Source: Methylophaga nitratireducenticrescens
GTDB taxonomy: Bacteria; Pseudomonadota; Gammaproteobacteria; Nitrosococcales; Methylophagaceae
Length of the DNA stretch: 64,000 bases
NCBI RefSeq assembly: GCF_000260985.4
Contig: NC_017857.3
Coordinates: 868,001 to 932,000, forward strand
Reading direction: 5' to 3'
The translations under genes and the position numbers were made by a program. Positions 59,257-64,000 of the stretch are shown piece after piece (positions within the stretch are counted from its first letter, which is position 1; every line of letters starts with the position of its first letter). The notes beneath the pieces were generated by a model, which ran no database searches, had not been told where the DNA came from, and saw nothing but the letters and a program-made list of their open reading frames with translations.

Positions 59257-60222
59257 TTACAGGGTGCTCAATGGGCTTTTTACTCCATGAGCACCTTGTT
59301 TGAGTACATGCGTATAAATCTCAGTTGTTTTCACATCGGCATGTCCTAATTGTTGTTGAACCGTGCGAATATCGGCACCGGATTGCAGCAAGTGTGTTGC
59401 GAAGGAGTGACGAAGCGTATGTGTTGTCACTTGTTTTTTTATTCCAGCTTTTGTGGCAGCTTGTCTGACTAGCTTGTTCACCGCACTTTCATCAAAGTGG
59501 TGGCGTTTCAGTTTTCCAGAAAATGGATCAATTGCCAGCCTGGTTGAAGGAAAAACATACTGCCAACCTAACTGAAAGGAGGCATTTGGATACTTCCTTT
59601 CCAAAGCATTAGGCAATGATGTACCTGAATAACCTTTAACTAGCTTGTCCTCCAATAATAATTGATTAACTCGATTAACCTGATTTTTCAATGGTTCCAG
59701 TAATTCAATTGCCAAAGTAACTAGTCGATGTTTGCCACCTTTGCCATTCCAAACTTGAATTTGATACATATCAAAATCAATATCCTTCACTCTTAAACGA
59801 ACAAGCTCGATCCTGCGTAAACCTGAACCATAAAGTATCGACAACATCAGCTTTTGAATGCCCGAAACAGTTTGTAAAAGTGCACTGACTTCGTCTTTTG
59901 TTAAGACTACTGGCAATTTTCGTTGTCGTGAAGCACGGGAAAAAGCTGAAACATTACCTACTTCTTGATTCAGAAACTTTGTTTTCAGAAAAACAATGGC
60001 ATTGAGTGCTATTGCTTGGGTCGACTGTGCAACTTGGCGATTCACAGCAAGATGAGTCAGAAAACGTTCAATCGCAACATCACCTAATTGTGAGGGATGT
60101 TGCTTACCATTGAAAACTATGAAATATTTAATCCAGTAAACATACGAATCGATGGTACGACGGCTGTAATTTCGCACCATCATAAAATCTGCAATGGATT
60201 TAAGAAATGGAGATTGGGTCAT
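59257..60222 (-). CDS. intI: Integron integrase IntI
   Basis: A 321-residue tyrosine recombinase that moves gene cassettes by attI x attC recombination. Catalytic residues are Arg136 (YGSGLRRIEL), His268 and Arg271 (THTLRHSFATH), His294 (QQLGHADVKTT) and Tyr303 (IYTHV). The stretch LPNALERKYPNASFQLGWQYVFPS (about residues 203-226) is the extra region found only in integron integrases and absent from XerC/D. No frameshift or stop is seen, so it is probably functional. It is transcribed away from the cassettes, as in chromosomal integrons. Confidence 0.96.
   Translation of the reverse strand: MTQSPFLKSIADFMMVRNYSRRTIDSYVYWIKYFIVFNGKQHPSQLGDVAIERFLTHLAVNRQVAQSTQAIALNAIVFLKTKFLNQEVGNVSAFSRASRQRKLPVVLTKDEVSALLQTVSGIQKLMLSILYGSGLRRIELVRLRVKDIDFDMYQIQVWNGKGGKHRLVTLAIELLEPLKNQVNRVNQLLLEDKLVKGYSGTSLPNALERKYPNASFQLGWQYVFPSTRLAIDPFSGKLKRHHFDESAVNKLVRQAATKAGIKKQVTTHTLRHSFATHLLQSGADIRTVQQQLGHADVKTTEIYTHVLKQGAHGVKSPLSTL
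59263..59295. terminator. Possible bidirectional terminator stem at lysS/intI junction
   Basis: An inverted repeat GGTGCTCA-A-TGG...CCATGAGCACC (11 paired bases plus one bulge, 10-base loop GCTTTTTACT) lies just past the lysS stop, within the 3' end of intI. No long T-run follows, so its efficiency as a terminator is uncertain. Confidence 0.4.
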
Positions 60223-60443
60223 GGAAGCAGCCTCATCCTTGATACTGACAAATCAAACTTATCTGACTGGCCCGATTAATCACGAATTATCGGGCCATGC
60301 GCCTTTTTTTAAATGTAACATTTTAATTCCCCATAAAATTATCAATATATTCAAAAGTTTATATAGTTCACATTTTCTTGCGTCCGAATTAAAAGGCCGC
60401 CCGCTAATAATTATTATGAGGCCAACGGCCTCATTAACATGCT
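60223..60443. promoter_or_regulatory. intI promoter and attI region with hairpins
   Basis: This segment should carry the intI promoter (minus strand), the attI site and the cassette promoter Pc. A hairpin TGGCCCGAT/ATCGGGCCA (60268-60276 with 60289-60297) is followed six bases later by seven T, resembling a plus-strand terminator. A second hairpin, TGAGGCC-AAC-GGCCTCA (60417-60433), lies next to the recombination junction. No SOS-type LexA box was recognised. Confidence 0.5.
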
Positions 60444-60450
60444 GTTAGGC
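60444..60450 (+). other. attI: attI-like recombination junction GTTAGGC
   Basis: The core site GTTAGGC marks where the first cassette joins the integron platform (crossover after the G at 60444). It lies 222 bases from the intI start codon, a usual distance. Whether the preceding hairpin is attI itself or a degenerate attC of an eroded cassette cannot be decided. Confidence 0.65.
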
Positions 60451-60477
60451 TTTCAATTCTAGATACTGAGATTTCCA

Positions 60478-60927
60478 ATGAAGCAGACAATTATTACGTC
60501 ATTGATTACAGCGATTATTTCGTTCAACGCTTTTGCTGGAGAAAATCGTTCCTTCGATCAATATTCTCGTGAAGCAATTAACGCTGCAAATAAGATTCTG
60601 ATTGATTTTGGAAAGTGTAGTGACGTGAATGATTGTACAAAAAAACAATATGTGTTCTTTAATCCTATATCGCAAGGAATTGAATTGCACTTTTATGGTG
60701 TAACTGAAGAAGTATTAGTACAGAAAATATTCGGCATGCTAGCTCAGCAATATTATAGCCTACCAGAAGGTAGCAGCCTTCATGCTCGATTCATATCATC
60801 AACAAAGGAAAGTGATCTAAAGAGAAGCTTTTTCGAATCAACCCCAGTGTTTGCTGAAATTCACATGCAAGACAGACAAAAGCCTAACAATTCACTCCAG
60901 CCGACCGCTAACGCGTCGGCTGAGTGA
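60478..60927 (+). CDS. Integron cassette 1: exported protein of unknown function
   Basis: A 149-residue protein with a signal peptide (about residues 1-20, ending AFA). The mature part holds two cysteines (KCSDVNDC) that could form a disulfide. The C-terminus, PNNSLQPTANASAE, is encoded by the attC site itself, as happens when a cassette gene lacks its own stop before attC. I do not recognise the family. It is the first cassette behind attI, thus the best expressed if Pc is active. The AT-rich composition differs from the flanking lysS gene. Confidence 0.78.
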   Translation: MKQTIITSLITAIISFNAFAGENRSFDQYSREAINAANKILIDFGKCSDVNDCTKKQYVFFNPISQGIELHFYGVTEEVLVQKIFGMLAQQYYSLPEGSSLHARFISSTKESDLKRSFFESTPVFAEIHMQDRQKPNNSLQPTANASAE

Positions 60928-60937
60928 GGCGTTAGAA
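60882..60937 (+). repeat. attC site of cassette 1
   Basis: R'' core GCCTAAC (60882-60888) and R' core GTTAGAA (60931-60937) flank a 56-base imperfect palindrome. The inner hairpin is CAGCCGAC...GTCGGCTG, extended by CACTC/GAGTG with one extra C acting as extrahelical base. Crossover is after the G at 60931. Confidence 0.9.
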
Positions 60938-60965
60938 GCCAAAGAAACTACGGAGTAATCATCAA

Positions 60966-61916
60966 GTGCCGATATTTGATATTTCAGGGGATAAGCTATC
61001 TGCCGTAGAGCAGAAGAACTTTTCCTTGGAAAAGGACTTGCAAATGCTGATCGAGAAGAATCTCGAAACGGTTTTCAATTGCCGATTTGTTGCCAGTGAA
61101 TTTTCAACTGGTGCCCAGCACGCAGGCCGGATTGATAGCCTTGCTCTATCAGAAGAAGATAATCCCGTCATCATCGAATACAAAAAAGTCGAATCATCGG
61201 AACTGATCAACCAAAGTCTTTTCTATCTGCACTGGATTCAAGACCACAAAGGTGATTTCGAGATCGCCGTACAGAAGCGGCTTGGTAGCGATGTCAAAGT
61301 TGATTGGTCAGACGTCAGGGTAATTTGCATAGCTCCCAACTATAAGAAATATGACTTGCACGCTGTGCAAGTCATGGGCGCGAATATCGAGTTATGGAAA
61401 TATCGATTGTTTTCCAACGACTCAATATATCTTGAGGAGGTTTTTCACGCTTCTAAGTCAGCGGCTACATCTGCCACGGCGATACCGACTGAGAACGGGT
61501 ATAAAAACCCTGTTATGGTTGAGGCAGGTAAGAAAGCTGCCCTGACTCGCGCTACTGCGATCTATACATTTGATGAAAGGCTTGAAGGCAAGAGTGAAGA
61601 AATTCGGGAGTTAACGGCAACGATTCGTGAATTCATCCTCGGCTTGGATGAGTCTATCGAAGAGGTTCCGAAGAAGTTTTATGTCGCTTATAAAGTCTCC
61701 CAAAACATTGCCTGTATGGAGGTCAAAGGCAAGAACATCAAACTTTTTCTCAAGCTGAAGCCGTCTGATGTTCCAGATGGAACACCGAATTACCGGGATG
61801 TGACTGCAATTGGCCACTATGGTACGGGCGATGTTGAATTCACAGTATCATCTGAATCCGAGTTTGAACCAGTCAAGGAATTCATCGCCATGGCGTATAA
61901 CAAGGTCGGTGGCTAA
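60966..61916 (+). CDS. Integron cassette 2: PD-(D/E)XK-like protein with DUF5655-type domain
   Basis: A 316-residue protein starting with GTG. The N-terminal half has the nuclease-fold pattern GRIDSLALSEEDNPVIIEYKK, with Asp57 and Glu71-x-Lys73 as candidate metal-binding residues and an upstream helix KDLQMLIEKNLETVF. The C-terminal 110 residues (IREFILGLDESIEEVPKKFYVAYKVSQNIACMEVKGKNIKLFLKLKP) resemble DUF5655-type 'predicted transport protein' domains. Proteins of this build are seen in integrons and defence islands, but the function is unknown. The gene fills its cassette exactly, ending 4 bases before attC. Confidence 0.82.
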   Translation: MPIFDISGDKLSAVEQKNFSLEKDLQMLIEKNLETVFNCRFVASEFSTGAQHAGRIDSLALSEEDNPVIIEYKKVESSELINQSLFYLHWIQDHKGDFEIAVQKRLGSDVKVDWSDVRVICIAPNYKKYDLHAVQVMGANIELWKYRLFSNDSIYLEEVFHASKSAATSATAIPTENGYKNPVMVEAGKKAALTRATAIYTFDERLEGKSEEIRELTATIREFILGLDESIEEVPKKFYVAYKVSQNIACMEVKGKNIKLFLKLKPSDVPDGTPNYRDVTAIGHYGTGDVEFTVSSESEFEPVKEFIAMAYNKVGG

Positions 61917-61920
61917 TGGC

Positions 61921-61998
61921 TTCTAACAAAGCAATTAAATTCGCTCCCTTCGGTCGCCGGACGCTCGTTCCTCGCGCCGTTTATTGCGGGCGTTAGGC
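61921..61998 (+). repeat. attC site of cassette 2
   Basis: R'' core TTCTAAC (61921-61927) and R' core GTTAGGC (61992-61998) enclose a 78-base imperfect palindrome, with crossover after the G at 61992. The sequence between the cores is different from the other attC sites. Confidence 0.87.
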
Positions 61999-62009
61999 AA
62001 GAGGAACAT

Positions 62010-62555
62010 ATGAGCGACTGGGACTTTCTGCACGATATGCATAATGAGGGCTTTAGCCCAGAGCAGATAGCGGACGCTGCTGCCTGTGGCTATAACCCTT
62101 GGGAGCATGGCGACTGGGATAACATCGAGGAGTTTATTGACGATGAAGCGGGCTGGGATTCTGATAGTGAACCAAAGAACCCAACAACTCTAGAGCTTTG
62201 GAAGTTGCTAGATGAACTGGTTGAAACCGCCCGAAATTACTTCGAAGTCACAGGTCGGCATCTGCCAATTTATGGAGAGCTTGGCGAGCTATACGGTGAA
62301 GCTAAATACGGAATCAAAAGGCATAAGCCTTATACACGAGGCTCCGATGGAAAATTGGGAAACGATTTCGTCGAAATAAAAACAATTAGCCCATTTAAAT
62401 CCAATAATGGCGTGCTAGTGAAGAGGGCCGGTAACTTTAGCAAACTTCTTATCGTGAAAATCAGCAAGGACTTCGAGTTTAAGGCAAAAATGCTCGATCG
62501 AAAGAGCTTTGGAAAGGGCACTGGCAAACATATAAAGGCTAAGTGGAGTGAATGA
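62010..62555 (+). CDS. Integron cassette 3: nuclease-like protein of unknown function
   Basis: A 181-residue protein with a GAGGA ribosome site. The N-terminal 55 residues are very acidic and tryptophan-rich (MSDWDFLHDMHNEGF, WEHGDWDNIEEFIDDEAGWD). The C-terminal part has RGSDGKLGNDFVEIKTISP, in which Asp119 and Glu122-x-Lys124 look like a restriction-endonuclease-type active site, preceded by a helix with Glu90/Glu93. A nuclease or DNA-binding role is plausible, not shown. No known family name is assigned with confidence. Confidence 0.78.
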   Translation: MSDWDFLHDMHNEGFSPEQIADAAACGYNPWEHGDWDNIEEFIDDEAGWDSDSEPKNPTTLELWKLLDELVETARNYFEVTGRHLPIYGELGELYGEAKYGIKRHKPYTRGSDGKLGNDFVEIKTISPFKSNNGVLVKRAGNFSKLLIVKISKDFEFKAKMLDRKSFGKGTGKHIKAKWSE

Positions 62556-62559
62556 AATT

Positions 62560-62631
62560 GCCTAACAAGTACATGTTGGCGGACTGATTTTCCGCTGCGC
62601 TCCAAACCGGCCGCAAATGTAGGCGTTATGC
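62560..62631 (+). repeat. attC site of cassette 3
   Basis: R'' core GCCTAAC (62560-62566) and R' core GTTATGC (62625-62631) bound a 72-base imperfect palindrome. Complementary segments are visible, such as ACATGTTGGCGG and CCGCAAATGT. Crossover is after the G at 62625. Confidence 0.87.
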
Positions 62632-62665
62632 TATCAATCATAAACAACCCCTCAAGGAGGATTAT

Positions 62666-63238
62666 ATGAGAAAACTATTAGTTGCCGCATCTTTATGTGT
62701 GTTGGTTTCAATGCCTGCTTTAGCGCAAAACCTTAAGGACGCTGTGCCACAGGCCAAAACAAAACTGGAACAGTTTAGCGCCAAAACTGGCGCGGTTATT
62801 ATTCGGGGGTTTCACAAAATAGGATCAGCTCAGGGTTTATACAGCACCTCAGTCAATATTGAAGCCAAAGAGTTCACGAACGTAACTGATGGCAAAAAAC
62901 AATACGGAATAACCATTGAATCTTTTAAAGAGGATGGCCGTTACGACAAAAAGCATACATCTTTTATAGATTATGATGAGATTGATTCCCTGATAAAGGG
63001 CATTGAATACATTTCCAAAGTAAAGGCCAGTGTAACTAAGCTTGAAGACTTTCAAGCGGATTATTCGACTAGAGGCGACTTGAAAATATCAACATTTAGC
63101 TCTGGAGATAAAATTATGGCGGCTGTAACGAGCGGAAATATTGGCGGTGTTGCTACTTACTTTAATATCGAAGATTTAGAAAAAGTCAAAAACCTCATCA
63201 AGCAGGCAAAAGCGAAAATCGACGAAATAAAAGCATAA
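62666..63238 (+). CDS. Integron cassette 4: exported protein of unknown function
   Basis: A 190-residue protein with a clear signal peptide (residues 1-21, ending ALA) and a perfect AAGGAGG ribosome site. The mature part is lysine-rich and predicted to be mixed alpha/beta, with a C-terminal helix (DLEKVKNLIKQAKAKIDEIKA). There are no cysteines in the mature part. Its stop codon lies in the first bases of attC. I do not recognise the family; a periplasmic location is expected. Confidence 0.8.
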   Translation: MRKLLVAASLCVLVSMPALAQNLKDAVPQAKTKLEQFSAKTGAVIIRGFHKIGSAQGLYSTSVNIEAKEFTNVTDGKKQYGITIESFKEDGRYDKKHTSFIDYDEIDSLIKGIEYISKVKASVTKLEDFQADYSTRGDLKISTFSSGDKIMAAVTSGNIGGVATYFNIEDLEKVKNLIKQAKAKIDEIKA

Positions 63239-63331
63239 CAAACAGCTGCACTGGACTCCGCAAACTGTCGCGCTTTTTGCTTTCGCAAAAACACGCGCCA
63301 GCTTGCTCCGCCAGTGAGCTGGGCGTTAGGC
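63233..63331 (+). repeat. attC site of cassette 4
   Basis: R'' core GCATAAC (63233-63239) and R' core GTTAGGC (63325-63331) bound a 99-base imperfect palindrome, the longest attC here. Inner arms include CAGCTGCACTGG with CCAGTGAGCTG and TTTTTGC...GCAAAAA. Crossover is after the G at 63325. Confidence 0.87.
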
Positions 63332-63834
63332 GTAAAATAAATCGAGCCTGGCACCAATATCACTCAAAACGCGCAAGGATAGCAGGGTTGCTGGGACAAT
63401 CAGTGCCTGGGATCGGCCTTTGGGAAGATGCGGCTGCCAGCGGCCAATTTCTTCTCCATCATCGCTCTTCGGTGGTCAGAAGGGCTTAAACCGAGTCTTG
63501 ACGGCACTCCAGATCAGGGGGATATTTTCGCATAGGCGGTTGGACTTCCTATTCTTGAAGCGGCGATCCGGGCTGATCAAGGCCGTGGCCACTGCGGACA
63601 TCAAAAAAACAACCCGTGTGAACTGAGAGGTCAATTCCGGATGTCGCCAGGAGGCAGTTTCTGATTTCGCTTGACACTTATTCGGCGTTGTGCATCCAAT
63701 ATCTTGGAGGCCTAATGCGCAACGAACAGCGGTAGTTGACTTCCAAGTAACTTGACTTAAGTTACTGTTTTTATGTGGTTGCGCCCCGCGCATTGGGGAG
63801 CTAATGAATAGATCAATACAATTGGAGAACTGCT
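63332..63834. other. Gene-poor segment, possibly a cassette without plus-strand gene
   Basis: No convincing protein gene is seen in these about 500 bases. A minus-strand open frame of 105 codons (63476-63793) has no ribosome site, signal or family features that I recognise. Near the right end, GCGCAAC (63718-63724) and GTTGCGC (63779-63785) form an inverted pair about 68 bases apart, enclosing a perfect AGTAACTT-GACTT-AAGTTACT dyad (63746-63766). This could be a degenerate attC, or a promoter with an operator for the next gene. A TTGACTT hexamer is present within it. Confidence 0.4.
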
Positions 63835-64000
63835 ATGAAGATCAAGAGCATACTTACTGGAATGGCTGTCATATTCGCTTTATTGTCATCAGCAGTACAT
63901 GCGGCGGATGATTTCTGGGAGCACACGCGGTTAGGTTACACAATTTATTTTTCTGGAGGTTATGCAACCACTCCATTTAACCCGCCGTCTTCTGTCCCCA
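63835..64000 (+). CDS. Start of an exported protein, cut by the window end
   Basis: The first 55 codons of a gene running off the window. It has a GGAG ribosome site, a clear signal peptide (MKIKSILTGMAVIFALLSSA then VHA) and a mature start ADDFWEHTRLGYTIYFSGGYATTP. It may be the next integron cassette or the first gene beyond the array. The family cannot be told from this fragment. Confidence 0.7.
   Translation, partial: MKIKSILTGMAVIFALLSSAVHAADDFWEHTRLGYTIYFSGGYATTPFNPPSSVP

Noticed and set aside
59257-60222. The recombinase as XerC/XerD or a phage integrase
   Set aside because: It carries the integron-specific insert near residues 203-226 and is followed by attC-bearing cassettes, so IntI is the better call.
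63476-63793. 105-codon minus-strand frame in the integron
   Set aside because: No start signal or recognised domain, and it crosses nested inverted repeats. Kept only as a possibility in the segment description.

Overview
The window looks like chromosome from an aerobic gammaproteobacterial methylotroph, most likely Methylophaga or a close relative. This is inferred from gene content: a lanthanide-type methanol dehydrogenase (XoxF) next to a complete pqqABCDE operon, three MoxY/MxaY-like sensor kinase and response regulator pairs, two different formate dehydrogenases, and gammaproteobacterial housekeeping blocks (surE-pcm-yqaA-nlpD, prfB-lysS, parE-parC, hemL, sbcB). No rRNA, tRNA, CRISPR array or transposase gene was recognised.

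Layout. 0.2-1.6 kb (minus strand): a DUF502 membrane protein, a DsrE-like protein and TusA. 1.7-8.5 kb: a BepA-like M48 protease, SoxY and SoxZ, then two sensor kinase/response regulator pairs. 8.7-15.8 kb: xoxF with a strong terminator, pqqA to pqqE, and an overlapping two-gene ABC exporter. 16-19 kb: a PIMT-like methyltransferase, rhodanese, TolC-type outer-membrane protein, isochorismatase-like hydrolase and DUF1289 protein. 19.4-23.7 kb (minus): a B12-binding radical SAM protein, exonuclease I and HemL. 23.9-25.8 kb: a third kinase/regulator pair. A gene-poor stretch with a terminator and possible small RNA follows, then a DUF3450-ExbB-ExbB-ExbD-TonB-TPR cluster (26.2-31.1 kb) and a class II aldolase-family gene. 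31.7-32.0 kb: a 266-bp multi-hairpin element with 24-bp perfect terminal inverted repeats. 32-35.6 kb: the ovothiol genes ovoA-ovoB and a small winged-helix protein. 35.6-40.6 kb: a haem-binding periplasmic protein opposite parE-parC. 40.7-48.8 kb: a periplasmic, membrane-anchored formate dehydrogenase with its maturation genes. 49.1-53.6 kb: a cytoplasmic NAD-dependent formate dehydrogenase. 53.8-59.2 kb: surE, pcm, yqaA, nlpD, prfB (with programmed frameshift) and lysS.

The last 4.7 kb is a chromosomal integron: an intI integrase gene on the minus strand, an attI-like junction, and at least four gene cassettes on the plus strand, each ending in a recognisable attC site. The array probably continues past the window end. 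Cassettes 2 and 3 encode proteins with PD-(D/E)XK-nuclease-like motifs; cassettes 1 and 4 encode small exported proteins. None of the four could be assigned a specific function, so this is the most likely place for undescribed biology.

How the genes work together: methanol is oxidised in the periplasm by XoxF using PQQ made by PqqA-E. Formate produced further down the pathway is oxidised either by the quinone-linked periplasmic enzyme or by the cytoplasmic NAD enzyme. The three two-component systems are positioned to control methanol oxidation and, by inference, a TonB-dependent uptake function that could be lanthanide or other metal supply.
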